A stretch of 64,000 nucleotides of DNA from Gordonia humi (GCF_014197435.1 NZ_JACIFP010000001.1:2480001-2544000); one strand, 5' to 3'. Positions 11,241 through 20,692 are shown, numbered from the stretch's first letter. Made by a program: numbers and translations. Notes: generated from the letters alone by a model not told the origin.

Positions 11241-11771
11241 ATGGGATACCCGCGCGACAACCTGGCACCCGGCGAACAGGTGGTCATTCATCGACATCCC
11301 CATTGGAAGAGCCTGGTGGTGCCGGTGTTGATCTTCTGGGTCGTGACCGCCGTGTGCGGTGTCGCGATCGGTTACACGCAGACCGGTGACTCCCTCTCGA
11401 GCGACGCGGCCCTCTGGCTGACGGTCGTCGTGGTGATCGTGTGGGCGGCGGCCGCCGTCTACTGGCTGGGTCGACCGGTCCTCTCGTGGCGTACGACGCA
11501 CTTCGTGGTCACCGACCGGCGGGTGATGTACCGCAACGGCATCATCACCCGGTCGGGCATCGACATCCCGATGCGCCGCATCACCTCCGTCGAGTTCAAT
11601 CACGGGCTGATCGACCGGATGCTGCGCACCGGCACACTGATCATCGAGTCGGCGTCCGACGAGCCGCTGGAGTTCGCGGACATACCGGACGTCGAAGCGG
11701 TGCACGCCCGGCTCTACCAGGAACTGCTCGACGACGAGGACGACGTCGACTACGGACGGAGACGTCGATGA
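11241..11771 (+). CDS. PH-domain (bPH2) membrane protein
   Basis: This 176-residue protein has two membrane helices near the N-terminus, after the conserved LAPGEQVVIHRHPHWK opening. A bacterial PH domain follows (THFVVTDRRVMYRNGIITRSGIDIPMRRI). It matches Rv3278c, which also lies beside birA. Its function is unknown. The stop overlaps the start of the response regulator by four bases (ATGA), so it is translationally coupled to the two-component system. A TAAGCT hexamer lies 8 bases before the ATG. Confidence 0.88.
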   Translation: MGYPRDNLAPGEQVVIHRHPHWKSLVVPVLIFWVVTAVCGVAIGYTQTGDSLSSDAALWLTVVVVIVWAAAAVYWLGRPVLSWRTTHFVVTDRRVMYRNGIITRSGIDIPMRRITSVEFNHGLIDRMLRTGTLIIESASDEPLEFADIPDVEAVHARLYQELLDDEDDVDYGRRRR

Positions 11772-12463
11772 CCGCCGCCCGCCCGATCCTGCTCGCCGAG
11801 GACGACGCCGCGATCGCCGAACCGTTGGCGCGCGCACTGATCAGGGAGGGACACGACTGCGTGATCGCCGCGAGCGGTCCGGAAGCCCTCGATCAGGCGT
11901 TGACCTCCGAGTTCGGTCTGCTCATCCTGGACCTCGGACTGCCCGGAATGGACGGCCTCGAAGTGTGCCGCCGGGTCCGCGCCCAGTTGCCCGAGGTCGC
12001 GGTGCTCATGCTGACCGCGCGCACCGACGAGGTCGACTTCGTCGTCGGCCTCGACGCGGGCGCCGACGACTACGTGGGCAAACCGTTCCGGCTCGCCGAA
12101 CTCCTGGCCCGGGTGCGCGCCTTGATGCGCCGCAGCAGCGTCGGTGAGGACGCCGACGAGGTGGTCCTCGACTTCGGCGACATCATGCTCGACGCGCGTG
12201 CGCGGCGCGTGGTGGTCGACGGCGACGACCTGACTCTGGCCAACCGCGAGTTCGACCTCCTGCAGTTCCTGATGGAGCGACCGGGGGAGGCGCTCTCGCG
12301 TGACGAGATCATGACGCAGGTGTGGGGGTCGGTGGATCTGCGTTCGTCGAAGACCCTCGACATGCACGTGTCCTGGATCCGCCGCAAGATCGGCGACGAC
12401 CAGCCGAACCGGCCCAAGCACATCGTGACGGTGCGCGGCGTCGGTTTCCGATTCGACCCGTGA
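11768..12463 (+). CDS. OmpR-family response regulator
   Basis: The 231-residue protein has a receiver domain with acidic pocket EDD (residues 11-13), phospho-acceptor Asp55 (LILDLGLPG) and Lys in YVGKPF. A C-terminal winged-helix DNA-binding domain follows (LANREFDLLQFLMERPGEALSRDEIM ... TVRGVGFRF). The ATG overlaps the stop of the PH-domain gene and the partner kinase follows 10 bases later. Targets are unknown. M. tuberculosis has no two-component genes at this position. Confidence 0.93.
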   Translation: MTAARPILLAEDDAAIAEPLARALIREGHDCVIAASGPEALDQALTSEFGLLILDLGLPGMDGLEVCRRVRAQLPEVAVLMLTARTDEVDFVVGLDAGADDYVGKPFRLAELLARVRALMRRSSVGEDADEVVLDFGDIMLDARARRVVVDGDDLTLANREFDLLQFLMERPGEALSRDEIMTQVWGSVDLRSSKTLDMHVSWIRRKIGDDQPNRPKHIVTVRGVGFRFDP

Positions 12464-12473
12464 GGGGCGCCGC

Positions 12474-13799
12474 GTGCGTCGTCGAATACTGAAGATGATG
12501 ATCGTCACGGTGGCCCTGATGGGACTTCTCCTCGGGGTGCCGCTGACGATCCTCACCGTGCGCGGCATGTCGGCCGAGGCCCGGCAGAACCTCTCGGAGA
12601 GCCTGAAACGGATCTCCGAATACGTACTCGCCGAGGAGACGGTCGGCCACGACCTGGAGGTGGCCGACCTCGATCTGAAGCAGTTCCGGCTGCTGGTGCC
12701 CGCGGGTGGGCGTCTCACCTTGAACGCGACGGTCACCGGGGCGAACGGCGTCGAGATCCCGATCCGTCGGGCCGTCGGCGACGACCAGGCCGAGTCGACG
12801 ATCTCCGAATCGGTGACGCTCGGGCCGCACGCGACGCTCACCCTGGAGATCCCTCAGGAGAACGTGCGACCACAGCAACTGGTGGCGGTCGGCGTCCTGC
12901 TGGTGGTGCTGACCGGGTCGGTGGCCGGCGGCGCCCTCGTCGCGGTCGTCACCGCACGTCGCCTCGCCGAGCCGCTGACGGCGCTGGCCGCACGCGCCGG
13001 GGCGATGGCGCGGGGTGACCTCTCGTCCGGCTGGCCGTCGTACGGCATCGACGAACTCGATCGGGTGGCCGAAGCACTCGCCGATGCGAATCAGGAGATC
13101 GCGACCCGTCTCGAGCGGGAGGGCGAGATCGTCGGCGACGTGTCGCATCAGCTGCGCAGCAGACTGACCGCCGTCCATCTGCGCCTGGACGAACTGACCC
13201 TGCACGAGGACCCGGCCGTCGTCGCCGAGGCGGAGGCGGGGCTCGAGCAGGTCGAGCGGCTCTCGCGCGAACTCGACGAACTGGTGGCGGCGTCGCGGGA
13301 GGACTCGGCCGGGCGCGGAGCGATCGACGCGCGGGACGTCGTCGACACCTTGATCGGCGACTTCGAGCCGGCGTTCCGGGCCAAGGGGCGGCGGCTGCGG
13401 GCCGAGACCCTCGGCCGAGTGCCGACGATCTCGGGCAAGCCGGGGCGTCTACGCGAAGCGTTGAGCGTACTCATCGACAACTCGTTGCAGCACGGCGCGG
13501 GCACGACGACGGTGCGCCTCGCCGACCTGCCCGCCGTCGGCATGGTGCGTCTGACCGTCGCCGACAGCGGTCCGGGCATCGCGGACGAGATCGCCGTGGA
13601 CGTGTTCCGTCGCGGATTCTCCGGTGGGAGCCGCAGCGGTATGGGGCTGTCGTTGTCGCGGGCGCTCATAGAGGCCGAGGGCGGACGGCTGGATCTGATC
13701 TCGCGGCGGCCCGCGGTGTTCGCGATCGTGCTGCCCGCTCAGGGGCGTCGACCGTCAGGCGCCGACCACATCACGCGTGTCCGAGTTCCTCATCGGTGA
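12474..13799 (+). CDS. Sensor histidine kinase
   Basis: The 441-residue kinase has a membrane helix at about residues 9-30, a roughly 105-residue extracytoplasmic sensor region and a second helix at about 137-160. A HAMP linker, an H-box with His225 (GDVSHQLRSRLTAV) and an ATPase domain (N-box IDNSLQHG, G1 DSGPGI, G2 GMGLSLS) follow. The H-box departs from the common SHELRTPL: Gln follows the His and Arg replaces the Pro. Similar variants occur in actinobacterial kinases. The GTG start is 10 bases after the regulator stop. Its last 29 bases overlap the end of the opposing GtrA gene. Confidence 0.9.
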   Translation: MRRRILKMMIVTVALMGLLLGVPLTILTVRGMSAEARQNLSESLKRISEYVLAEETVGHDLEVADLDLKQFRLLVPAGGRLTLNATVTGANGVEIPIRRAVGDDQAESTISESVTLGPHATLTLEIPQENVRPQQLVAVGVLLVVLTGSVAGGALVAVVTARRLAEPLTALAARAGAMARGDLSSGWPSYGIDELDRVAEALADANQEIATRLEREGEIVGDVSHQLRSRLTAVHLRLDELTLHEDPAVVAEAEAGLEQVERLSRELDELVAASREDSAGRGAIDARDVVDTLIGDFEPAFRAKGRRLRAETLGRVPTISGKPGRLREALSVLIDNSLQHGAGTTTVRLADLPAVGMVRLTVADSGPGIADEIAVDVFRRGFSGGSRSGMGLSLSRALIEAEGGRLDLISRRPAVFAIVLPAQGRRPSGADHITRVRVPHR

Positions 13800-14331
13800 G
13801 ATCGTCCGAGGCCGGATCCGGTTCGGTGGATCCGCCGGGTCCGCCGCGCGGCTCCTCCTCCGGGAAGGCGAACTTGCGCAGCGACCAGAATCGGAACGCC
13901 ATGCCGAGGATGTTGCCGATGATGAAGGCGAGGAAGAAGTCGAGGACGGCGAGTTCGAGGCCCGCGAGGTTCTCGCGCATGTGGAAGACGTTGTTCGCGA
14001 GCCACAGCGGTGCCGCGGTCAGGAGCACTGCGATGCCGCTGATCAGGAAGAACAACATGGCTTCGTGATGCCGCTCGCGTCCACCACGGTTCTTGAACGC
14101 CCATTCCCGGTTCAGGATGTAGCTGACGATGGTCGCCACGACACCGGAGATGATCCTCGCGGCGACCGGCTTGGGTTCCAACACGGTGAAGACGAGCAGG
14201 TAGTAGATCGCGGTGTCGATGACGAAGGTCGTACCGCCGACGATGGCGAACTTGATGAGCTCGCTGTGCTTCATGACGAGGCGATGGAGGGGCCCGGGCA
14301 GCATGGACACTGCCTTGTCGATTGTCAGCAC
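13771..14331 (-). CDS. GtrA-family membrane protein
   Basis: This 186-residue protein has four membrane helices and the GtrA signature (LIKFAIVGGTTFVIDTAIYYLL, NREWAFKNRGG, FRFWSLRKFAFP). GtrA proteins are thought to flip or present polyprenyl-linked sugars for cell-envelope glycan synthesis. It corresponds to Rv3277 and is divergent from purK. The tail is acidic and low in complexity. Its 3' end overlaps the histidine kinase gene on the other strand by 29 bases. Confidence 0.9.
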   Translation of the reverse strand: MLTIDKAVSMLPGPLHRLVMKHSELIKFAIVGGTTFVIDTAIYYLLVFTVLEPKPVAARIISGVVATIVSYILNREWAFKNRGGRERHHEAMLFFLISGIAVLLTAAPLWLANNVFHMRENLAGLELAVLDFFLAFIIGNILGMAFRFWSLRKFAFPEEEPRGGPGGSTEPDPASDDLTDEELGHA

Positions 14332-14421
14332 AACGGTCGAGTGTACGTAATCGAGTAGTCACAGACACATCGGTTGACGCCGGATGCGGAGATTCGTGGT
14401 GAACGTGACACCATTGACGCC

Positions 14422-15672
14422 GTGAGTTCGCAACCGCGCCGAGCAGAGTCAGGCATGCCGACGGTCACCATGATCGGCGGCGGACAGCTGGCCCGAATGA
14501 CCCATCAGTCCGCGATCGCGCTCGGCCAGTGCCTGCGTGTTCTCGCCGCGGGCGACGCCGAACCGGCCGCTCAGGTGAGCGGCGACGTGGTCCTCGGTTC
14601 GCACGAGAGCCTCGAGGATCTGCGGACCGCCGCCGAAGGCGCCGTCGCCCTGACCTTCGACCACGAAGGCGTCCCCCTTCATCTGCTGGAGGCCCTCGAG
14701 GCCGACGGCGTGGCGGTGCGACCGCCGTCGGCGGCCCTGCGATTCGCGCAGGACAAGCTCGACATGCGCAATCGACTGTCCGAACTCGGGCTCCCGGTAC
14801 CCGACTTCGCGGACCTGTCCGGCGACGTCGCCGCCGCACGCGACGAACTGATCGCCTTCGGCGAACGCAACGGCTGGCAGATCGTCCTCAAGGCCGTCCG
14901 GGGCGGCTACGACGGTCGCGGCGTGTGGCTGGTCGACGGGCGCGATGAGGCGCTCGCGGTGTTCGATGCGCACGCCGGGGGCGACACCGTGCTGATGGCG
15001 GAGCAGAAGGTGTCGATGCGTCGTGAGCTGTCGGCGATGATCGCGCGGTCACCGTACGGCCAGGGCGCGGCGTGGCCGGTCGTGGAGACCGTGCAGCGCA
15101 AGGGACAATGCGCCGTCGTGCTGGCGCCCGCACCCGGACTCGACGAGACCGTCGCCGAGCAGGCGCAGCGGATGGCACTGCGACTGGCCGACGAACTGGG
15201 CGTCGTCGGAGCCATGGCCATGGAGCTGTTCGAGACCGTCGACGGCGAACTCGTCGTCAACGAACTCGCGATGCGTCCGCACAACAGCGGCCACTGGACG
15301 ATGGACGGCGCGGTCACCTCGCAGTTCGAGCAGCATCTGCGAGCGGTCCTGGACTATCCGCTCGGCGACACGTCGGCGCGGGCCGAGACCGTCGTGATGG
15401 CCAACGTCCTCGGCGCCGACGAGACCCCGGAGATGTCGGTCGACGAACGAATGCACCACCTGTTCGCGCGGATGCCCGATGCCAAGATCCACATGTACGG
15501 CAAATCCGAGCGACCCGACCGCAAGGTGGGGCACGTCAACATCGTCGGACGTCCCGGCGAACCCGTCGAGGCGGTTCGCGAGCGGGCCGAGCGTGCCGCC
15601 ACCTGGATGTCGACCGCCGTCTGGACCGACGGCTGGAACCCGCACACCGATTCGATCGGAGACCTCACATGA
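14422..15672 (+). CDS. purK: N5-carboxyaminoimidazole ribonucleotide synthase PurK
   Basis: This ATP-grasp enzyme (416 residues from the chosen GTG) converts AIR, bicarbonate and ATP into N5-CAIR in purine synthesis. Motifs are [10 protein letters not shown] near the N-terminus, the ATP-grasp [13 protein letters not shown] loop and the metal-binding [13 protein letters not shown] segment. The GTG at 14422 gives an N-terminus similar in length to the M. tuberculosis protein. An ATG at 14455 ([10 protein letters not shown]) is an alternative, and neither has a strong ribosome site. It overlaps purE by four bases (ATGA). Confidence 0.93.
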   Translation: MSSQPRRAESGMPTVTMIGGGQLARMTHQSAIALGQCLRVLAAGDAEPAAQVSGDVVLGSHESLEDLRTAAEGAVALTFDHEGVPLHLLEALEADGVAVRPPSAALRFAQDKLDMRNRLSELGLPVPDFADLSGDVAAARDELIAFGERNGWQIVLKAVRGGYDGRGVWLVDGRDEALAVFDAHAGGDTVLMAEQKVSMRRELSAMIARSPYGQGAAWPVVETVQRKGQCAVVLAPAPGLDETVAEQAQRMALRLADELGVVGAMAMELFETVDGELVVNELAMRPHNSGHWTMDGAVTSQFEQHLRAVLDYPLGDTSARAETVVMANVLGADETPEMSVDERMHHLFARMPDAKIHMYGKSERPDRKVGHVNIVGRPGEPVEAVRERAERAATWMSTAVWTDGWNPHTDSIGDLT

Positions 15673-16181
15673 CCGCACCCGTCGGACCTCGCGTCGGCCT
15701 CATCATGGGCAGCGATTCGGACTGGCCGACGATGGAGGCCGCCGCCGAGGCGCTCGCCGAGTTCGGTGTCGCCTTCGAGGTCGGCGTCGTATCGGCGCAC
15801 CGCACCCCGCAGCGCATGCTCGACTACGCGAAGGGAGCGGCCGCCCGCGGCGTCTCGGTGATCATCGCCGGTGCGGGCGGTGCCGCGCACCTGCCCGGCA
15901 TGGTCGCGTCGGCGACGCCGCTGCCGGTGATCGGCGTTCCGGTCCCGCTCAAGTATCTCGACGGCATGGACTCGTTGCTCTCGATCGTCCAGATGCCCGC
16001 GGGCGTCCCGGTCGCGACGGTCTCGATCGGCGGGGCCCGCAACGCGGGCCTGCTGGCCGTCCGGATACTCGCCGCGAGCGATCCCGCGCTGCAGTCGGCG
16101 ATGGAGACCTTCCAAGCCGGTCTGGAGGAGATGGTCCTGGCCAAGGACGAGAAGCTCCGGAGATCGCTGTTGGAGGACTGA
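15669..16181 (+). CDS. purE: N5-CAIR mutase PurE
   Basis: The 170-residue enzyme isomerises N5-CAIR to CAIR, the step after PurK. It has the class I motifs [19 protein letters not shown] (catalytic His) and [13 protein letters not shown]. Its start overlaps the purK stop, so the two are made together. A DinB-type gene starts one base after its stop. Confidence 0.96.
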   Translation: MTAPVGPRVGLIMGSDSDWPTMEAAAEALAEFGVAFEVGVVSAHRTPQRMLDYAKGAAARGVSVIIAGAGGAAHLPGMVASATPLPVIGVPVPLKYLDGMDSLLSIVQMPAGVPVATVSIGGARNAGLLAVRILAASDPALQSAMETFQAGLEEMVLAKDEKLRRSLLED

Positions 16182-16182
16182 C

Positions 16183-16656
16183 GTGTCGATTCCGGACCGG
16201 GCCCGACTCGAAGCCGCCTGCACCGTCGTCGTCGAGGAGACCCTCGCGGCGATCGCACAGGTCCTCGACGACTGCGACGACGAGTCGGTGAACGCCACGC
16301 CGGTTCCGGGGACGGTGAACTCGGTGTTCGCGCTCGTGACTCACCTGGACGGCGTGATCGCGGACTGGGGTGGCAACCTCGTCGCCGGGGAGGGCATCCC
16401 GCGTGACCGGCCGACGGAGTTCACGGCGCAGGGGACACTCGCGCAGGCGCGGTCGATCCTGGACCGGATGAGCGAACGGCTGCCGCGATACATCCGTCTC
16501 GCGCTGACCGCCGGGATCGAAGCCCCCGGCGCGATCAGCAGCACCCGGGTCGACGCCGCGAGCGCGACCCCCGAATTCGTCGTCGCGCACCTTCTCCGCG
16601 AACTCACCCAACACACCGGACACATGCAGATCTGCCGGGACGTCGTCGGACGTTAG
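16183..16656 (+). CDS. DinB-superfamily protein (DUF664/mycothiol-transferase-like)
   Basis: The 157-residue four-helix-bundle protein has the family's metal-site pattern: an early His (THLDGVIADWG) and a late HLLRELTQHTGHMQICRD segment. In actinobacteria such proteins are often thiol-dependent transferases that use mycothiol. The substrate is unknown. It starts with a GTG just after the purE stop, so it is cotranscribed. Its TAG stop shares bases with the TAA stop of the opposing TetR gene. Confidence 0.82.
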   Translation: MSIPDRARLEAACTVVVEETLAAIAQVLDDCDDESVNATPVPGTVNSVFALVTHLDGVIADWGGNLVAGEGIPRDRPTEFTAQGTLAQARSILDRMSERLPRYIRLALTAGIEAPGAISSTRVDAASATPEFVVAHLLRELTQHTGHMQICRDVVGR

Positions 16657-17303
16657 GGCGCGACGACCGCGGTCGGGAACTGGTCGGGGTGGGTGACCGG
16701 CGCACTGAGCATTCCGGTGGCCGCGTCGATGATGAAGTAGCCGACGGCCGTCCAACTCCCTGACGCGGTACCGGCTTCGACGTCGGTCTCGTAGCTCGCG
16801 CACAGGCGCAGCGTGAGACTCGCGATGAGGCGCATTCGCGCCGTCAACACCGGTTCGGGGACATGAGCCAGCTCGGGGATCGCGCCCATCTGTCCGTCGA
16901 ACTGGACGCTCCGTTCGATGCCGACTCGCAGCGGTTCCTCCACCGACGGCAGGAACATCGCCTGATAGGTGAATCGCGCCCGGTGACCGGGCACCGGCAG
17001 CGAGTCCAGGTATTCGATCCACGGGCGGACGCCCGCGCCGACGAGATCGTGCAGACTCGGCTGATCGGGCAGTTCGCCGAGTATCTGCTCGCGGCGCGCG
17101 GTGATCTGCTCGCGACCGCGGGCGAGCAGTGCCTGAATCATCTCGTCGCGCCCGCCGAAGTGGTATTTGATCGCCGAGTGGTTCGCGGTGCCCGCATGCT
17201 CGGTGATCCGCCTGTTGGAGACGGCGTCGATGCCGTGCTCGGCGAAGAGCTCCTCCGCCGCGTCCAACAGTGTCTCGCGCGCACGGTCGCCGTGCTGTGC
17301 CAT
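16653..17303 (-). CDS. TetR-family regulator, divergent from the duplicated membrane protein
   Basis: The 216-residue protein has an N-terminal TetR helix-turn-helix (ETLLDAAEELFAEHGIDAVSNRRI ... NHSAIKYHFGGRDEMI) and a helical ligand domain. The ATG at 17303 follows GAGGAG. It faces away from the membrane protein gene across a 160-base gap, the usual layout for a TetR repressor controlling a transporter. The inducer is unknown. Confidence 0.88.
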   Translation of the reverse strand: MAQHGDRARETLLDAAEELFAEHGIDAVSNRRITEHAGTANHSAIKYHFGGRDEMIQALLARGREQITARREQILGELPDQPSLHDLVGAGVRPWIEYLDSLPVPGHRARFTYQAMFLPSVEEPLRVGIERSVQFDGQMGAIPELAHVPEPVLTARMRLIASLTLRLCASYETDVEAGTASGSWTAVGYFIIDAATGMLSAPVTHPDQFPTAVVAP

Positions 17304-17396
17304 CTCGGCTCCTCGGAAGTCTCGAATGTGTCTCTCGTTATACCCCCTTCCCAAAATTACGCCATCTGTCTTAAAGTTGATCGGGTAACCGAGGTC

Positions 17397-17415
17397 GACG
17401 CTCGGGCGAAGCGTC
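17397..17415. promoter_or_regulatory. Inverted repeat in the TetR/membrane-protein divergent region
   Basis: GACGCT and AGCGTC are separated by 7 bases (17397-17402 and 17410-17415). The repeat lies in the gap between the TetR gene and the membrane protein, about 50 bases before the latter's start. It could be the TetR operator. The half-sites are short, so the call is weak. Confidence 0.3.
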
Positions 17416-17463
17416 ACGGCTCAACGCCCGCCGACCATCAGAACTATTTGTTTGGGAGTGCAC

Positions 17464-19641
17464 ATGAGCGCATCGATCGACGAGGACGCCGAGGTGACGA
17501 CCGAGGTCGACGCCGAAGCGGCCGAGGCCGCGAAACGAGCGAGGATAGAAGGCGTCGCACGGGTGGTCATCATGTTCCTCATGCCGCTGGTCATGGTCGG
17601 CATGATGATCTGGGGCTACATGGGCGCCATGCATTCGCCGACGCCCCGGGACCTGCCGATCACCGTGTCCGGCCAGGATGCGGGGACGTTCGCCCAGGCA
17701 CTGCGGCAGGCCGACGGGGATGCGGTCGAGGTCCGCGTCGTCGACGATCCGGGTGCCGCCCGTCAGCAGGTGATCGAGCGGGACACGGCGGGCGCCGTGG
17801 TGCTCGACGGGGACACCGCGACGCTGTTCACCGCGGGCGGCGCGGGGGCCTCGCAGGCGGGTGTCACGACCGGTCTGGTGACGCCGGTCGCCGTCGCACA
17901 GGGAATGACCGTCCAGTCCGAGGATCTGGCGCCGCTGCCCGCCGACGACCCGGCCGGACTGGGCGCGATGTTCATGACCACGGCGATCGTGATGGCGGGT
18001 TACCTTCCGCTGTCGATCATGCTGTCGAACTCACCGCATCTGCTCCGACTTCGGCGGTTCCTGCCGCTGCTGGTCGGCTGGGCGGCGCTGATCGCGGGCG
18101 TCATCGCGATCGTCACCTGCCCGATCCTGCACGTCGTCCCGGCCGGTCATCTGCCCGCCGTGATGGGCATCGCGATGCTGGGAGTGGTCTCGATCGGACT
18201 GGTCCAGCTGTTCCTCACGCGAGTGTTCGGTGCGATGGCGACCATTCTGGCCATGTTGCTGCTGATGGTCCTCGGCATGCCGAGCTCCAACCTCAGCATC
18301 TCGATCTACACCGCGCCGCCGTTCTACGACGTCTTCCACTCGTTCCTGCCGCTGCCCGCCATCGGCGAGGCGATGCGGTCGGTGCTGTACTTCGGCGGCG
18401 ACGGTGTCGGCAGGCACCTGATGGTGCTCGGCATCGGCGGTGCGGCCGGGCTCCTCCTGACGATTCTGGTGGACTGGCGCAAGCGTCGGACGTCGCGGTC
18501 GGCGACCGTGCGGTTGAGCATGCCGTCGTTGCGTGGGGCGTCCCAGCCGGACACGCCGTTCTGGCGGTACGCGGCGCTGCTCTTCTTCCCGCTGGCCATG
18601 GTCTCGATGATGATCACGGCGATGCTCGGAGCGATGGGGTCGCCGACCCCGAAGGACATGCCGGTCGCGGTCGTCGCCTCGTCGCAGCAGCAGGCGCAGG
18701 CCGTCGCCGACGGCATGGATGCGCAGATGCCCGGCATGTTCGACGTGAGGGTCGTCGACTCCGCGCAGGACGCCCGCACTCAAGTCGCGGATCGGGACGT
18801 CGTCGGGGCGTTCGTCCTGCCCGGCCCGCCGGATCCACAGGCCACGGTGATCACCAACCAGGCCGCGTCGACGAGTGCCGCACAGGTCGTGAACCAGATC
18901 TTCACACAGGTCGCGCAGGCCCAGCACATGCCGGTGGTCACCGACGACGTCGCGCCGCTGCCCGCGAAGGACAGTATGGGCACGGTCACGATGTACATCG
19001 CGATGGGCTGGCTGATGGCCGGGTTCATGGTGATCATCGTCGGGGCGAACGCCGCGCCGGGCAGTCGGCCGCTGCCCAGGCTGTTGCCGATCGTCGGCGT
19101 GTACTCGGCGTTCATGTCGGGAGTCGTGTTCATCATCGCCCGCTTCATCACCGGCAGCATCGGGGACGGACACGCCTGGCAGCTCTGGGCAGCGGGAACG
19201 GTCGCGATCTTCTGCGTGGCGATGTTCGCGACGGTGTTCGAGAGACTCGTCGGCATGCTCGCGATCGTCCCGGTGATCGGCATTCTGATGTTCCTCGGCG
19301 TACCCGCGTCCAGCGGTGCGATGTCGGTGTACATGGAGGCGCCGTTCTTCCGGGACGTCCACGACATCATCCCGATGGGCGCGGCGGTCGACGCCGCACG
19401 GTCGATCCTCTACTTCGGGAGCGACACGCTCGGCGGCAGCCTGCTGACGCTCGGAGCATGGGGAGTCGTCTCGCTGATCGTCGTCGCGATCATCGACCGG
19501 ATCAAGCCCCTGCGGACCACGTCGGAGATGCTCGAGGTGCCTCATCCCGCCCTCGGCAGCGCGTACGTGCCGAAGGAGGAGTCGGTGGACGCCGATGCGG
19601 ACGACACCGATGAGAAGGTGCTCGTCTCGTCGCACGCATGA
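17464..19641 (+). CDS. Internally duplicated multi-helix membrane protein (ABC-2/YhgE-like halves)
   Basis: The 725-residue protein has two homologous halves offset by about 335-340 residues. Each has one membrane helix, then M[HG]SPTP[RK]D[LM]P (about residues 56 and 390), an extracytoplasmic domain ending in APLPA[DK]D (about 156 and 496), and a bundle of hydrophobic helices with a late APPFYDVFHSFLP / APFFRDVHDIIP loop and S[VI]LYFG. The plan resembles the membrane part of YhgE/Pip and ABC-2-type exporter permeases, written twice in one chain like a fused dimer. No ATP-binding motif is present. The ATG at 17464 has GGGAG upstream. Export is inferred only from topology and TetR control. Confidence 0.75.
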   Translation: MSASIDEDAEVTTEVDAEAAEAAKRARIEGVARVVIMFLMPLVMVGMMIWGYMGAMHSPTPRDLPITVSGQDAGTFAQALRQADGDAVEVRVVDDPGAARQQVIERDTAGAVVLDGDTATLFTAGGAGASQAGVTTGLVTPVAVAQGMTVQSEDLAPLPADDPAGLGAMFMTTAIVMAGYLPLSIMLSNSPHLLRLRRFLPLLVGWAALIAGVIAIVTCPILHVVPAGHLPAVMGIAMLGVVSIGLVQLFLTRVFGAMATILAMLLLMVLGMPSSNLSISIYTAPPFYDVFHSFLPLPAIGEAMRSVLYFGGDGVGRHLMVLGIGGAAGLLLTILVDWRKRRTSRSATVRLSMPSLRGASQPDTPFWRYAALLFFPLAMVSMMITAMLGAMGSPTPKDMPVAVVASSQQQAQAVADGMDAQMPGMFDVRVVDSAQDARTQVADRDVVGAFVLPGPPDPQATVITNQAASTSAAQVVNQIFTQVAQAQHMPVVTDDVAPLPAKDSMGTVTMYIAMGWLMAGFMVIIVGANAAPGSRPLPRLLPIVGVYSAFMSGVVFIIARFITGSIGDGHAWQLWAAGTVAIFCVAMFATVFERLVGMLAIVPVIGILMFLGVPASSGAMSVYMEAPFFRDVHDIIPMGAAVDAARSILYFGSDTLGGSLLTLGAWGVVSLIVVAIIDRIKPLRTTSEMLEVPHPALGSAYVPKEESVDADADDTDEKVLVSSHA

Positions 19642-19660
19642 CCGGAATCGGTGCCCCGAC

Positions 19661-20692
19661 TCAGTTCTGAGTCGAGGCGCCGGTCTGCGTGCGTCGACGG
19701 TGGACGACGAGGACCAGGGCGATGCCGACGACGAGCAGACCGACAGCGGTCACGGCGCCTGCCGCGATCCCGCGTCCGATGCGATTCGCGTGGTCGTACA
19801 CATATGCGGGCGCGGCGTCATCGGAGGTCAGCGACTCGTCGGCCGACGAGAGGTTGTTCGACACCGTGGCCAGCGCCGTCTTGAGCTTGCCGAGCCCGCC
19901 GGACATGTCGTCGGCGGCCTGCTGAGTGTCGGCCTTCGCCGACGCGAGTCGGTCGAGTCCCTCCTTGAGCTGGGACGCGGCCGTGCGCGCCCGGTCGATC
20001 GCGCCGTCGACCTGCCGCGCGGCCGGTCCGGTGGCCGCGGTCGCCTTGTCGAGTTCGCTCCGGAGTGCTCCGAGGTCGCCGACGCCGCCGACGATCTCGC
20101 GCGACGCCGACTGCAGGGACTTGAGCTGCTCGATCGTCTTGTCCGCGCCCGGTACCGTGCTGTGCTCGAGGCCGGAGACGATCGGTGTGACGAGGTCGTC
20201 GACGTCCTCGGCCGACGACGCCAACGACTGGGCCTGTGTCAGGCTCTTCGACACCGTGCCGCCGAGTTCTTCGATCGTAGAGGCGGCGGCGCTCAGACTC
20301 GGCGCGGCGGCGAGGCCGGCGACCATCTGGTCGGCGGCCTTCGACGCGGTGTCGACGGATGCGAATGTGGGTTCGACGGCGGCGGTCACCTTCTCGATGC
20401 CCGCGGTGCCACTGTTCACGGTCGCGGACATCATGTCGATCAGCATCTTGGCCGACGACACCGAGTCCTGCGCCGATGCGACGTCATCGGGACTCAGGTC
20501 GACGGCCGGCGGCCGGAGAGCGGGTTCGGTGTCGAGGAAGACGAATCCGCCGACGGCGACGCCGGTGAGCAGGACGCCGAGTGCCGCGATCGCCGCAGCC
20601 GCGGTCCGACCGGCTCGGCGGGGCGTCTGTGGCGGCGGGGAGGCGTCGACATCGGAGACCGGCTCGTGGCGGGATGGGGAGTCGATCGTCAC
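19661..20692 (-). CDS. Two-helix membrane protein with a long extracytoplasmic coiled coil
   Basis: The 343-residue protein has a helix at about residues 30-55 and a second at about 312-333. Between them lie roughly 250 residues rich in Ala, Ser, Asp, Leu and Lys with heptad character (ATGPAARQVDGAIDRARTAA, LKEGLDRLASAKADTQQAADD). A short basic tail ends the protein. No enzyme motif is seen. It converges on the duplicated membrane protein. YhgE-type proteins carry such a coiled-coil domain in the same chain as the permease-like helices, so these neighbours could be split parts of one system; this is inference. The start is a GTG at 20692 without a clear ribosome site. Confidence 0.65.
   Translation of the reverse strand: MTIDSPSRHEPVSDVDASPPPQTPRRAGRTAAAAIAALGVLLTGVAVGGFVFLDTEPALRPPAVDLSPDDVASAQDSVSSAKMLIDMMSATVNSGTAGIEKVTAAVEPTFASVDTASKAADQMVAGLAAAPSLSAAASTIEELGGTVSKSLTQAQSLASSAEDVDDLVTPIVSGLEHSTVPGADKTIEQLKSLQSASREIVGGVGDLGALRSELDKATAATGPAARQVDGAIDRARTAASQLKEGLDRLASAKADTQQAADDMSGGLGKLKTALATVSNNLSSADESLTSDDAAPAYVYDHANRIGRGIAAGAVTAVGLLVVGIALVLVVHRRRTQTGASTQN

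Noticed and set aside
12474..13799. Histidine kinase as a decayed gene because its H-box is unusual
   Set aside because: All other kinase motifs are intact and SHQLR variants are common in actinobacterial kinases.
15072..15668. A 200-residue N-terminal extension of PurE overlapping purK
   Set aside because: It is the +1 shadow of purK; the ATG overlapping the purK stop gives the exact family length.
16653..16656. Overlapping stop codons of the DinB and TetR genes as a regulatory device
   Set aside because: Convergent genes in this compact genome often touch; there is no hairpin or other signal to suggest more than packing.
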